Position numbers and translations under genes: made by a program. The notes under the pieces are model-generated. The model saw nothing but the letters and a program-made list of their open reading frames with translations, did no database searches and was not told the DNA's origin. 8,524 bases of DNA. Source: Alphaproteobacteria bacterium (GTDB lineage Bacteria; Pseudomonadota; Alphaproteobacteria; Rhizobiales; Xanthobacteraceae). This document shows, one piece after another, positions 1 to 7,124 of this stretch. The stretch is from positions 1-8,524 of the forward strand of contig VAZH01000189.1 of assembly GCA_005884465.1 (NCBI GenBank), written 5' to 3'. The first letter of the stretch is position 1. Each line of letters begins with the position of its first letter.

Positions 1-211
1 CGTGAATGTGCTCGGCTTCCAGCCGCATCACGAGGTCGCGGATGTCGAGGCCGACATCGACCAGCAGCAGGTCGGCACCCTTGCCGCCGCGCAGCACGCG
101 CATCGCCTGTTCGTGGTCCTCCGCATGGGTGACGGAAGCGCCGTTGTCCATGGCGATCTTGGTGGCTGTCGTAAGCTGGCCCTTCAATGTGCCAACGATG
201 AGAAGCCGCAT
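1..211 (-). CDS. flbD: FlbD, sigma-54-dependent flagellar regulator (3' part missing, runs off left edge)
   Basis: The 70 visible residues begin MRLLIVGTLKGQLTTATKIA and match the N-terminus of Caulobacter-type FlbD, an NtrC-family activator that binds ftr enhancers, activates late sigma-54 flagellar promoters and represses fliF. Only the receiver-like domain is in view; the AAA+ and Fis-type DNA-binding domains would lie beyond position 1. The receiver is degenerate. The acidic pair normally found near residues 7-9 is replaced by Gly-Thr-Leu, while an Asp at residue 52 (LLLVD) remains. FlbD proteins are known to act without classical phosphorelay control, with FliX as trans-acting partner, and this fits. 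The ATG at 211-209 is preceded by AGGAG at a good distance. It is the last visible gene of the fliF operon, 58 nt after fliN. No promoter is evident in that gap, so it is probably co-transcribed. Confidence 0.88.
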   Translation of the reverse strand, partial: MRLLIVGTLKGQLTTATKIAMDNGASVTHAEDHEQAMRVLRGGKGADLLLVDVGLDIRDLVMRLEAEHIH

Positions 212-269
212 GGTAATCTCCTGTTCGTCTGTTCGCAGCCCTGGGGCGTCGTATCCTTAAAAAGAACCG

Positions 270-620
270 CTAGCTGCGTTCGGCCTTGATGATTTCCGTC
301 ATGGTCACGCCAAGCTTGTCTTCCACCAGCACCACCTCGCCGCGGGCCACCAGGCGGTTGTTGACGTAGATGTCGATGGCTTCCCCGACGCGGCGGTCGA
401 GTTCGAGCACGGTGCCGGGCCCGAGTTTCAACAGTTCGCCGACATCCATCTTGGAGCGGCCGAGCACCGCCGAGACCTGGACCGGCACGTCAAACACTGC
501 TTCCAGGTCGGCGGCGACGCGCGAAGCCTGCTCGTCGTCGTGATATGCCACCTCGTCGGTCGCCGGTACGTCAGCGGCGTTGAGATCGGGAAGCGGAACC
601 TGTGCGTCGGTGTCACTCAT
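270..620 (-). CDS. fliN: FliN, flagellar motor switch protein
   Basis: This 116-residue protein is a C-ring component that sits at the base of the rotor with FliM and helps dock FliH and the export apparatus. Residues about 40-113 form the SpoA (surface presentation of antigens) fold. Typical FliN stretches include VPVQVSAVLGRS (46-56), LLKLGPGTVLELDR (63-76) and NNRLVARGEVVLVEDK (87-102), ending in GVTMTEIIK. The first 38 or so residues are acidic and probably disordered, as is usual in FliN of this group. The ATG at 620-618 has AGGA seven nt upstream. It follows fliH by 18 nt and precedes flbD by 58 nt, inside the fliF operon. No fliM is in the window. The identity is very secure because sequence and neighbours agree. 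Confidence 0.96.
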   Translation of the reverse strand: MSDTDAQVPLPDLNAADVPATDEVAYHDDEQASRVAADLEAVFDVPVQVSAVLGRSKMDVGELLKLGPGTVLELDRRVGEAIDIYVNNRLVARGEVVLVEDKLGVTMTEIIKAERS

Positions 621-638
621 GGTTCAATCCTCATGGCC

Positions 639-1265
639 TTAAGTCGCGGTCTGATCGCGGGACGCCATGTAGCGCCCGACAAGTTCGTTGATCTTTGCTT
701 CGATCGCCGCGCGCTCCAGCGCGACGCCGCCATCGGCCCACTCGATCTTGCAATCGCCGGTGTCGATGTCCGGCTCCGCCAGGATCACGAGACGGCCGGC
801 GTAGCCGCTTTGCTTGGTCAGCCGCTCGATCCGCTCGCGCGCGGCCTCGTAGAGCGAATCGTTGATCCGGACCACGAGATGCGGGGTCGAGACCAGGTGC
901 GAGAAACAATCGCTCACCAGCGCGCCGATCTCGCCGAGCGGCTCGCGGGAGATCAACTCGCTGCACAGCTTGCGAGCCACCGCCACCGCGACGTCGACGG
1001 CTTCGGTCTCCATCCGCGCCGCAACGCCGGAAAAGCTTGCCGCGATACCCTGGAGGGCGATCGCGATCTCCTCAAGCGCCAGCGCGGTGCGACGGTCGCT
1101 TTCCGCCTTCGCCTCGCGCTGTCCGGCCTCGTAACCGTCGCGATAGGCGCGGGCCTCGGCAGAAGCGATCCTCTGCGCAATTTCCGACGGCGTCGCTTGC
1201 CGCTCGCGCCCCTTGTCCGGCGCGGAGAAGTCCATGTCGAACAGGAATTTTGCAGGGGCGGCCAT
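639..1265 (-). CDS. fliH: FliH/FlbE, regulator of the flagellar export ATPase
   Basis: This 208-residue protein fits FliH (called FlbE in Caulobacter), which binds the export ATPase FliI and tethers it to FliN at the C ring. It starts [13 protein letters not shown], a conserved opening in alphaproteobacterial FlbE/FliH. Small residues spaced every four positions (A40, G44, G48, A52) match the GxxxG-type helix repeat of FliH. A helical region covers about 60-150. The C-terminal domain has the family signature GDCKIEWADGGVALER (170-185). Its ATG shares one base with the fliG stop (TGATG on the minus strand), which suggests translational coupling. FliH diverges quickly, so the name rests on position between fliG and fliN as well as on motifs. 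Confidence 0.9.
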   Translation of the reverse strand: MAAPAKFLFDMDFSAPDKGRERQATPSEIAQRIASAEARAYRDGYEAGQREAKAESDRRTALALEEIAIALQGIAASFSGVAARMETEAVDVAVAVARKLCSELISREPLGEIGALVSDCFSHLVSTPHLVVRINDSLYEAARERIERLTKQSGYAGRLVILAEPDIDTGDCKIEWADGGVALERAAIEAKINELVGRYMASRDQTAT

Positions 1266-2347
1266 CAGTACACCAGCTCTTCGTCGGCGCGGTTCTTGGT
1301 CAGCATGATTTCGCCCTTGGCCGCGAGGTCCTTTGCGAGATTGACGAGCAGGGCCTGCGCCTCATCGACGTCGCGCAACCGTACCGGTCCAAGCGCTGCC
1401 ATGTCGTCGAGCAGCATCTTGCCGGCGCGGGACGACATATGGCTGAGGAAGAAGCCGCGAACGTCCTCGTTGGCGCTCTTCAAGGCGATGCCGAGCTTGT
1501 CCTTGTCGATGTGGCGCATCAGGGTTTGCGCCGAGGCGGAGTCGAGCTTGACGAGGTCGTCGAAGGTGAACATCAGCGCCTTGATGCGTTCGGCGGATTC
1601 GCGGTTTTCCTCTTCCAGCGAAGTGAGGAAGCGGATTTCGGTCTGGCGGTCGAAATTGTTGAAGATCTCGGCCATCACCTCGTGGGCGTCGCGCCGGCGG
1701 GTCTGCGACAGGTTTGACATGAATTCGGTGCGAAGCGTCTGCTCGACGCGCTCGATCACTTCCTTCTGAACCGCCTCCATCATCAGCATCCGGTTGACCA
1801 CATCGAGCGCCATATCCTCGGGCAGGATCGCGAGCACCCGTGCGGCGTGCTCAGGCTTCAGCTTCGACAGCACCACGGCGATGGTCTGCGGATATTCATT
1901 CTTGAGATAGTTGGCGAGCACCTCTTCCTGAACGTTGGAGAGTTTCTCCCACATGTTGCGGCCGGCAGGCCCGCGAATTTCGTCCATGATGCCGCTGACG
2001 CGGTCGAAGGGCAGGTATTGCTGCAGCAGCCGCTCGGTGGCGTCGAATGTTCCCATCAGCGCGCCGGACGCCGACATCCGCGACACGAATTCGAGCAGCA
2101 GGTCTTCCACCACGTCGGCCTCGACGGTTCCGAGCGTCGACATCGCCATCGACAGTTCGCGCACCTCGTCGTCGTCGAGCAGCGACCAGACCTTGCCGCC
2201 ATATTGCTCGCCCAGCGCCAGCATCAGTGTCGCGGCGCGTTTCGGGCCGCTCATCGGCGGGCCCTTCGGGCGGTTGCCCTGGCGGCTCGCCAGGTTGGCG
2301 ATGACGGTGGTGATATCGTGGGCGTTCGTGGTTTGCGGTACGGACAT
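1265..2347 (-). CDS. fliG: FliG, flagellar motor switch protein
   Basis: FliG is the torque-generating C-ring protein that contacts the stator and is held on the MS ring by FliF. This one has 360 residues, slightly longer than the usual 330-340 because of an N-terminal extension of about 30. The middle-domain EHPQ motif appears as EYPQ (151-154). The charged C-terminal torque residues of E. coli FliG (K264, R281, D288, D289, R297) all have counterparts: K290, R307, D314, D315 and R323. The GPAGR hinge region is at 126-130. ATG 2347-2345 was chosen. No strong Shine-Dalgarno precedes it, so it is probably coupled to fliF, whose stop is 6 nt upstream. A second ATG at 2254-2252 (Met32, before [11 protein letters not shown]) has only a weak purine run but would give a more standard length. 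Confidence 0.97.
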   Translation of the reverse strand: MSVPQTTNAHDITTVIANLASRQGNRPKGPPMSGPKRAATLMLALGEQYGGKVWSLLDDDEVRELSMAMSTLGTVEADVVEDLLLEFVSRMSASGALMGTFDATERLLQQYLPFDRVSGIMDEIRGPAGRNMWEKLSNVQEEVLANYLKNEYPQTIAVVLSKLKPEHAARVLAILPEDMALDVVNRMLMMEAVQKEVIERVEQTLRTEFMSNLSQTRRRDAHEVMAEIFNNFDRQTEIRFLTSLEEENRESAERIKALMFTFDDLVKLDSASAQTLMRHIDKDKLGIALKSANEDVRGFFLSHMSSRAGKMLLDDMAALGPVRLRDVDEAQALLVNLAKDLAAKGEIMLTKNRADEELVY

Positions 2348-2353
2348 GTCAGA

Positions 2354-3958
2354 TCACGCGGCCGGCTCGGCGAGCCATTGACGAAGAATCGAGGCGGTTT
2401 CGTTCGGGTTTCGCTCGGCCAGTTCGCCGACGCGATGCACCGACTGCGCGTGGACCTGGCCCTGAACCTGGGCGACATCGATCATCTGCGCGGTGGCGTT
2501 GGGGATAAGGCTCTGGCTGGGAATGCCAGCTGGTTGCGCGCTGGCGTCGGTCAATGCCGGCACCGACCCGTCGCCGATCAGGGAGGAGATCTCCTCGGAA
2601 GCGAGGATGCGCTTGACCAGCGGCCGGATCACCATGAACAACACCACGAGGCCGAGCAGCATCATGACGCCAAGCTCGATGACGTACATGACGTCATCCT
2701 TGGTGAACTGCAGCATGCCGAGCAGGCCGGTCGGCTCGCCGACCGGGACGACAAGCGGTGCTTCGGCGAATTTGAGGTTCACGACCTCGACCTGATCGCC
2801 GCGCTTCTGGTCGAAGCCGATCGCCGAGCGCACCAGCGCCGCGATGCGGTCCAGCTGTTCCTTGCTGCGTTCCTGATAAACCATCTCGCCTTTGTCGTTC
2901 TTGGCATAGCTGCCGTCGACCAGCACGGCGACCGAGATGCGGTTGACCCGTCCGGCCTCGGTCACTTCGGTCTTGGTGGTGCGGGAAATCTCGTAATTGT
3001 TGGTTTCCTCGGTTTTCTTGCTCTGGTCGCGCGCCGGCGTGGCATTATCCTTGTTCTGATTGCCCGGCAGTTCGTTGTTGACGGTGACCTGACCGTTGCT
3101 CTCGGCGGTCGCCGAGGATTCTTCCCGGGTCTGGCTCGAGCGCAGGACCCGGCCTTCGGGATCGAAGCGGTCCGAAGTCTGGGTGATCTTGTTGTAGTCG
3201 AAGTCGGCCGAAAGCTGGACGCGGGCGCGGCCGGCGCCGACTACCGACGACACGATCGCCTCGACCTGACTGCGCATCCGCTTCTCGAAGCCGGCGCGGC
3301 GTTCGTCGGCGATGGTGTTATCGGCGTCGCCGGTGGCGCCGTCGGCGAGCAATTGACCGGCTTCGTCGACGATCGATACCCGCTGCGGCTTCAGGCCGCT
3401 GACGGCGGAAGCGACGACGTGGCGGACGGCGCGAATCTGCTGCGGTTCGAGCGAGCCGCGCACCCGCACCACGATCGAGGCCGATGGTTCGGGCGTCTCG
3501 CGCGAAAACAGCGGCCGCTCGGGCAATACCAGATGCACCCGCGCGGCCTGGATGCGGTCGATGGCGCGGATGGTACGGGCAAGTTCGCCCTCGAGCGCGC
3601 GCACGAAGCTGGTGGTGCCGAGCGCGTCGGATTTGTCGAAGATTTCGTAACCGACGCCGCCGCCCTTGGGCAGCCCGCCCTCGGCAAGTTTCATGCGCAG
3701 CCGCGTGACCTTGTCCTTCGGCACCATGATCACGGCGCCATCGTTGCGCAGTTCGAACGGAATCGCCTGGCGTTCCAGGTCTTTGACGATGCCGGCGGAA
3801 TCCTCAACGCTGAGATCGGTAAAGAGGGTGGTCATTTGCGGTGTGGTGACGCGCATGATGACAAAGGCGAAGAATCCGATCAACGCGGCTGTTACCGCGA
3901 CCATCGCCATCAACCGCGACGCACCCAGACCTCTTAGGAAACCTGCAAGACCCTGCAA
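2354..3958 (-). CDS. fliF: FliF, flagellar MS-ring protein (start corrected; short internal gap)
   Basis: FliF builds the membrane MS ring, the base on which the flagellum assembles. With the TTG start at 3958 it has 534 residues. A first membrane helix lies at about 16-37 and a second at about 424-446. The YscJ/FliF ring-building domain lies between them, followed by a Gln/Asn/Ser-rich insert near 285-310. The C-terminal tail ends in ASILRQWLAE, the FliG-binding helix. The reading frame extends to another TTG at 3973, but TTG 3958 has AGGGG seven nt upstream and gives the common opening (M)QGLAGFLRGLG. Six residues normally found before RALEGELARTI are missing (junction at 3601/3602). It heads the fliFGHN-flbD operon, with a CtrA-type box and an FlbD-like dyad upstream. 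Confidence 0.95.
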   Translation of the reverse strand: MQGLAGFLRGLGASRLMAMVAVTAALIGFFAFVIMRVTTPQMTTLFTDLSVEDSAGIVKDLERQAIPFELRNDGAVIMVPKDKVTRLRMKLAEGGLPKGGGVGYEIFDKSDALGTTSFVRALEGELARTIRAIDRIQAARVHLVLPERPLFSRETPEPSASIVVRVRGSLEPQQIRAVRHVVASAVSGLKPQRVSIVDEAGQLLADGATGDADNTIADERRAGFEKRMRSQVEAIVSSVVGAGRARVQLSADFDYNKITQTSDRFDPEGRVLRSSQTREESSATAESNGQVTVNNELPGNQNKDNATPARDQSKKTEETNNYEISRTTKTEVTEAGRVNRISVAVLVDGSYAKNDKGEMVYQERSKEQLDRIAALVRSAIGFDQKRGDQVEVVNLKFAEAPLVVPVGEPTGLLGMLQFTKDDVMYVIELGVMMLLGLVVLFMVIRPLVKRILASEEISSLIGDGSVPALTDASAQPAGIPSQSLIPNATAQMIDVAQVQGQVHAQSVHRVGELAERNPNETASILRQWLAEPAA

Positions 3959-3973
3959 CCGACCGCCCCTCAA
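3956..3973 (-). promoter_or_regulatory. Shine-Dalgarno and alternative start codons of fliF
   Basis: Two in-frame TTG codons occur, at 3973-3971 and 3958-3956, with no ATG nearby before Met codons inside the first membrane helix. AGGGG (3970-3966) sits seven nt before the second TTG, which is ideal spacing. The first TTG has only a GGGG run at a similar distance. The second start is preferred. Confidence 0.6.
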
Positions 3974-3997
3974 GATTCGGCCCCAAAGCGCCGACTG

Positions 3998-4010
3998 GGC
4001 AATTATTGCC
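3998..4010. promoter_or_regulatory. FlbD (ftr)-like dyad in the fliF promoter
   Basis: GGCAA-TTA-TTGCC is a perfect inverted repeat with a 3-nt centre. It lies between the CtrA-type box and the fliF start, roughly where the -10 region or start site should be. The identical arrangement GGCAA-N3-TTGCC recurs upstream of fliK. It resembles the ftr elements bound by FlbD in Caulobacter, one of which overlaps the fliF promoter and mediates repression (recalled, not searched). FlbD autorepression of its own operon is inferred. Confidence 0.55.
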
Positions 4011-4027
4011 TATGGGATGGTTTCGAT

Positions 4028-4045
4028 ATGGTTAACGAAGGTTAA
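4028..4045 (-). promoter_or_regulatory. CtrA-type binding site upstream of fliF
   Basis: The minus strand reads TTAACCTTCGTTAACCAT. It has two TTAA cores separated by six bases, and the second forms the known TTAACCAT half-site of CtrA. The usual full site is TTAA-N7-TTAA, so the spacing is one base short. It ends about 70 nt upstream of the fliF start codon, fitting a -35-region CtrA site of an early (class II) flagellar promoter. Immediate downstream sequence (CCCATAGGCAATAAT) could hold the -10 element, overlapping the FlbD-like dyad. Confidence 0.6.
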
Positions 4046-4069
4046 GGGCTGGGGCGAAAGTTCAACATC

Positions 4070-4103
4070 AAAAAAATCGGCCTCGCAAAACGAAGCCGAT
4101 TTT
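4070..4103 (-). terminator. Rho-independent terminator after sciP
   Basis: AAAATCGGC (4073-4081) pairs with GCCGATTTT (4095-4103). Three more base pairs lie inside after one mismatch, around a CAAAA loop. Read on the minus strand, the stem is followed by seven T residues (4076-4070). It starts 31 nt after the sciP stop and isolates sciP from the fliF promoter. On the plus strand the T run is only four long, so that orientation is weaker. Confidence 0.85.
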
Positions 4104-4134
4104 CATCAAAATAGTATGGGTTCTGGAGGGGTGC

Positions 4135-4410
4135 TTATTGGCGATATTGCTGGATGCGGGTGGTGCGCAGTCCGGCAAGGCCATGCTGATCGATGGAAAA
4201 CTGCCAGGAGAGGAACTCGTCGACGGTCAGCGTGTAGCGGCTGCAAGCCTCCTCGAGGGAGAGCAGGCCGCCGCGCACAGCGGCAACGACTTCGGCCTTC
4301 CGGCGGATGACCCACCGTTTGGTCCCGGGCGCGGGCAGATCCGCAATTGTTAACGGACTACCGTCAGGCCCGATGACATATTTTACCCTCGGGCGATGGG
4401 GTTCTGTCAT
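4135..4410 (-). CDS. sciP: SciP-type CtrA inhibitory protein (DUF1153)
   Basis: This 91-residue protein carries the very conserved SciP/DUF1153 body, including YVIGPDGSPLTIADLP (11-26), RWVIRRKAEVVAAVRGGLL (32-50) and the tail GLRTTRIQQYR (80-90). In Caulobacter, SciP is a small helix-turn-helix protein that binds CtrA on DNA and blocks activation of CtrA targets, including flagellar and motility promoters, in G1 cells. Its length matches the Caulobacter protein of about 93 residues. ATG 4410 was chosen. The frame extends upstream to a TTG at 4431, but those seven residues (MRVCEYA) do not belong to the family and lack a good ribosome site. A CtrA-like box lies upstream and a strong terminator downstream, so it seems to be a single-gene unit. 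Its role here is inferred by homology. Confidence 0.92.
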   Translation of the reverse strand: MTEPHRPRVKYVIGPDGSPLTIADLPAPGTKRWVIRRKAEVVAAVRGGLLSLEEACSRYTLTVDEFLSWQFSIDQHGLAGLRTTRIQQYRQ

Positions 4411-4465
4411 GGCGTACTCACAAACTCTCAACCATTAACTCGCGCAACAACCTACGCCCGGCGAC

Positions 4466-4480
4466 TTAAAATTTGCCTAA
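4466..4480 (-). promoter_or_regulatory. CtrA-like site upstream of sciP
   Basis: The minus strand reads TTAG-GCAAATT-TTAA, one mismatch from TTAA-N7-TTAA with the correct 7-nt spacing. It lies 56-70 nt before the sciP ATG. CtrA-dependent sciP expression is known in Caulobacter. No convincing -10 hexamer follows at a standard distance, so this is tentative. Confidence 0.4.
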
Positions 4481-4508
4481 GCCCAAGGCTTCAATAAGAA
4501 TCTCCTTG

Positions 4509-4530
4509 AAAATGCCCGAAAGGACTTCGG
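4509..4530 (-). terminator. Possible weak terminator of fliK-flgD
   Basis: On the minus strand, CCGAA-GTCCT-TTCGG (4530-4516) forms a 5-bp hairpin followed by GCATTTTC. It lies about 95 nt past the flgD stop. The stem is short and the T run has only four residues, so termination may be partial or the match fortuitous. The rest of the flgD-sciP gap shows no gene. Confidence 0.3.
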
Positions 4531-4624
4531 CGCGACGGTCTGGAGATACCGCGCCGGAGCGAATTGTGAGTGAACTGACGCGCCGTTGGGCTCGATTGCA
4601 CGAACCAGAAAGCGCCGCGGCGGG

Positions 4625-5329
4625 CTAGTTGGCGATGCTCTTGATCTGGTTGACCGTGTAGTTTTGGCCGTTGATCGACAGCAGCGGCGGCGACTGGGTG
4701 AGATCGACCGAATCGACCACGCCCTGTATCTGGGTCGAGACAGCCACGGAATTGCCTGCGCTGTCGGTTGCGGTGGCGGTCAGCTTGTACTTGCCATCCG
4801 GCCACTGCGTGCCGTCGTTGCCTTTGCCGTTCCAGGTGAAGGACTGATTGTTGCCGGCGTTAACGGCGTAGTTGCCGGTGAAGACGGTCTGGCCGGTGCT
4901 GTTGGCGATCGAGATGGTGACGTTGGCATTGGTCGGGACACCCAGCTCCCAACTGGCCGAACCGTTGGTCAGGGCTGCGGTAGAGCCGTCGACCACCGCA
5001 GTCTTTCCGACGAAGGTCAACGCCTGCGTCGATTGGGCGGTCTGCTGCAGCGAGACCAGCGTGGTCAGCTGATCGTTGGTCTTGAGTTGCTGCTCAACGG
5101 AAGCGAACTGCACCAGCTGTTGGGTGAACTGGTTGGTGTCCAGCGGATCGAGCGGATTCTGGTTCTGCAATTGTGTCGTCAACAGCGTCAGAAAGGTTTG
5201 AAAGTTTCCGGCGAGCGTGGCGTCGGTGGTCGAGCTCAGGGAAGACCCCGAGGAGCCGGACGAAGATGAAGTCGGTAGCGGCGTCGTTCCCGAAACGACC
5301 GGAGGGGCCAAGCCTGATGTTGCTGTCAT
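4625..5329 (-). CDS. flgD: FlgD, flagellar hook cap / hook assembly protein
   Basis: FlgD forms the scaffold cap at the hook tip and is needed for FlgE polymerisation; it is exported by the flagellar secretion system. The 234-residue length is typical. The N-terminal hallmark is present: NFQTFLTLLTTQLQNQNPLD (42-61) followed by FTQQLVQFASVEQQL (68-82). A Ser-rich linker occupies 20-35. The C-terminal Ig/Fn-like domain has the family loop FTWNGKGNDGTQWPDGKY (164-181). The frame is open to 5425, but ATG 5329 is clearly the start. GAGGAG lies six nt upstream, and the extra 32 residues would overlap fliK and resemble no FlgD. It follows fliK by 10 nt and should share its sigma-54 promoter. Confidence 0.96.
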   Translation of the reverse strand: MTATSGLAPPVVSGTTPLPTSSSSGSSGSSLSSTTDATLAGNFQTFLTLLTTQLQNQNPLDPLDTNQFTQQLVQFASVEQQLKTNDQLTTLVSLQQTAQSTQALTFVGKTAVVDGSTAALTNGSASWELGVPTNANVTISIANSTGQTVFTGNYAVNAGNNQSFTWNGKGNDGTQWPDGKYKLTATATDSAGNSVAVSTQIQGVVDSVDLTQSPPLLSINGQNYTVNQIKSIAN

Positions 5330-5335
5330 GTCGCT

Positions 5336-5342
5336 CTCCTCA
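5336..5342 (-). promoter_or_regulatory. Strong Shine-Dalgarno of flgD overlapping the fliK stop
   Basis: The minus strand reads TGAGGAGAGCGACATG. The TGA ends fliK (5342-5340), GAGGAG overlaps it, and ATG follows six nt later. This fixes the flgD start and links its translation to fliK. Confidence 0.85.
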
Positions 5343-7112
5343 GACCCTGATATCCACGCCGCTGCCCGATCCGGGCACGCGGCCATAGGTTCGTCCCGCG
5401 ACCGCCGCGGAGATCGTTTCGTCATCGCTGATCACCAGCCGCTGCGCGTTACGGCCGGTTTCGTTGCCGTCCTGTCCGGAAGAGGACTGGTCGCGCAGGC
5501 TGAATTGCAGGCCGCCGTTGCCGGTCTTGAAGCCGGCATCATCCAGCTGGCGCTGCAGTTGCGGCGCTTCCTGGCGCAACATCGACAGCGTCTCCGGCTT
5601 TTCGACCGTCAAATGCGAGGTAACCCGGCCGTTGCGATCGACATCGATGCGAACATCGATGCGGCCGAGGTCGGCCGGATCGAGCCGGATCTCGAAACGG
5701 CTCTTGCCGCTTCGTGCCGAGACGGCGATCTCAACCGCGAGCCCGCTCAATGGCACCGCCGCATTGGTTGCCGCCGTCACGCTCAAGGATCCCGTGGAAG
5801 CGGCCGTGGCGGCAGCGGAAGCACCCTGCGGCTGGACCGTGCCCGTCGCTTGCACGGCTGCATCCGATGAGCCGGTTGTCGCATGGGCCCCCGCGTTGAC
5901 CGGCAAGTGCTCATGGGCCGGTCCGGCCGCCGGGCTTGCCGCCGAGGAACTGGCCGGAGCATCTGCTTTCGCCGTTTCAATACGGCCGTTGTCACCATCC
6001 TGCCTGGCCGCGGCGGCCGGCGGTGGCGCGACATCGTTCTGAGGTGTGTCGGCCGCTCTGGCCGCAGCGGACGGATTGGGCGCGCCCGAACTGTCATCTG
6101 CGGCGCTCGATGCCGCGGTTTTCGCCGGCGCCGCGACCGGAGGCTTGAGCAGCGCGGTTTTCGCTTCAACCGGGGCCGTCGCCGCAACGGCGGCCGTCAA
6201 CGCCCGATCGGTTGCTGCGGTCGCCGCGGTTGTAACGCTTTGCGTTGCCGGCTGCTGCAGGGGTGCGGCGGCCGCCTCGCTCGCCGCCGCTTGAACAGGG
6301 ACCTTTGCATTCGCGGCCGCATCCGAGCTGGTCGTGGGGACAACTGCCGGTACGCTCGCCGCTGCCGATACCGTGACGCCGGCTGCTGCCGATGTTGTCA
6401 CAGCGGCCACTGCGTCTGAATCGCTCTCGATTTGCACTGGTGATCCAGCCGGTGCGGCTGACGCCGGCGAGCTGGCAGCGATTGCCGCCGCGGCAATTGC
6501 GAGCGGCGCGGTGGCATTGCCGGACGCGGGCGTTGCCGGAAGAATATCCGTCGAGACGATGGTAACCGCGATTGCAACGGCGACCGGGTTCGGCGTTGTT
6601 ACCGACGTTGCGTCCTGCTGCGACGAGGCAGCAACGGTCAAAGAATCAGGTGCGGATGAAAAATCAGGCGCAGAAGCAGTCTCGGAAGTCACTTTTGAAT
6701 CGGTCGATTTCTTTTCGATTGGCTTCGCGGTGTCAGCCTTCAAGGTGTTGGGCCTGGCGCCGGACAGCTGAACCGCGTCTGTGTTGGCGTTGGTGTCGGC
6801 ATCGGCGTCGGAGCGCTGCCTGGCGGTGGCGTCGCGATCGTCGGAATTGTTTCCTGCCGCTTGGTCGGCAGGCCCGGCGTCGCGCGATCGCTTGGTGTCG
6901 GCGGTGGCCGACGCACCGTCCGCGCGGTGCTGCGAGGCGGATTGCTGCGGTGCCATTGCGTTTGCGCGATCGTTGCCGGTATCCGCGGGCGCGCTGCTAT
7001 CGATCAGCGCCTGGAAACGATCGTTTCCCTGCGATGGATCGGCCTTCGCGGATCTTGGCGGCGCGGCCTGAAAAGACAGGCTTGCTGCTGCTTCTGACGT
7101 GACGCTGAACAC
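5340..7112 (-). CDS. fliK: FliK, flagellar hook-length control protein
   Basis: FliK is a secreted molecular ruler that measures hook length and then switches the export gate (FlhB) from hook to filament substrates. From GTG 7112 it has 590 residues. The C-terminal Flg_hook domain begins near 450 and includes VEIAVSARSGKSRFEIRLDP and ADLGRIDVRIDV, followed by a helix (LSMLRQEAPQLQRQLDDAGF) and a polar tail. Most of residues 130-440 are low complexity, dominated by Ala with Ser, Thr, Val and Pro, as expected for the extended ruler segment. An in-frame ATG at 7142 adds ten residues but lies upstream of the start site predicted by the sigma-54 promoter and lacks a Shine-Dalgarno. GTG 7112 has GAGAGG six nt before it. 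The large plus-strand frames opposite are compositional shadows. Confidence 0.9.
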   Translation of the reverse strand: MFSVTSEAAASLSFQAAPPRSAKADPSQGNDRFQALIDSSAPADTGNDRANAMAPQQSASQHRADGASATADTKRSRDAGPADQAAGNNSDDRDATARQRSDADADTNANTDAVQLSGARPNTLKADTAKPIEKKSTDSKVTSETASAPDFSSAPDSLTVAASSQQDATSVTTPNPVAVAIAVTIVSTDILPATPASGNATAPLAIAAAAIAASSPASAAPAGSPVQIESDSDAVAAVTTSAAAGVTVSAAASVPAVVPTTSSDAAANAKVPVQAAASEAAAAPLQQPATQSVTTAATAATDRALTAAVAATAPVEAKTALLKPPVAAPAKTAASSAADDSSGAPNPSAAARAADTPQNDVAPPPAAAARQDGDNGRIETAKADAPASSSAASPAAGPAHEHLPVNAGAHATTGSSDAAVQATGTVQPQGASAAATAASTGSLSVTAATNAAVPLSGLAVEIAVSARSGKSRFEIRLDPADLGRIDVRIDVDRNGRVTSHLTVEKPETLSMLRQEAPQLQRQLDDAGFKTGNGGLQFSLRDQSSSGQDGNETGRNAQRLVISDDETISAAVAGRTYGRVPGSGSGVDIRV

Positions 7113-7124
7113 GGGCGGCCTCTC
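7110..7124 (-). promoter_or_regulatory. Ribosome binding site and GTG start of fliK
   Basis: The minus strand reads GAGAGG-CCGCCC-GTG, a good purine-rich site with 6-nt spacing. The leader from the predicted start site (about 7138) would be about 26 nt. Confidence 0.6.

Noticed and set aside
540..1769. Plus-strand open frame of 409 codons opposite fliN, fliH and fliG
   Set aside because: It spans three well-identified minus-strand genes, has no ribosome site or recognisable domain, and changes character at each gene border.
1847..3937. Plus-strand open frame of 696 codons opposite fliF and fliG
   Set aside because: It is antisense to two certain genes, has His/Asp/Arg-rich unnatural composition and no family motif. 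High-GC genes commonly leave such open shadows.
3996..4012. Sigma-54 promoter upstream of fliF (GGCAATAATTGCC)
   Set aside because: GG and GC are separated by 8 rather than 10 bases. The element is better explained as a dyad.
4408..4431. Upstream TTG start for sciP, adding seven residues
   Set aside because: The added residues (MRVCEYA) are not part of the SciP family, and ATG 4410 gives the standard length.
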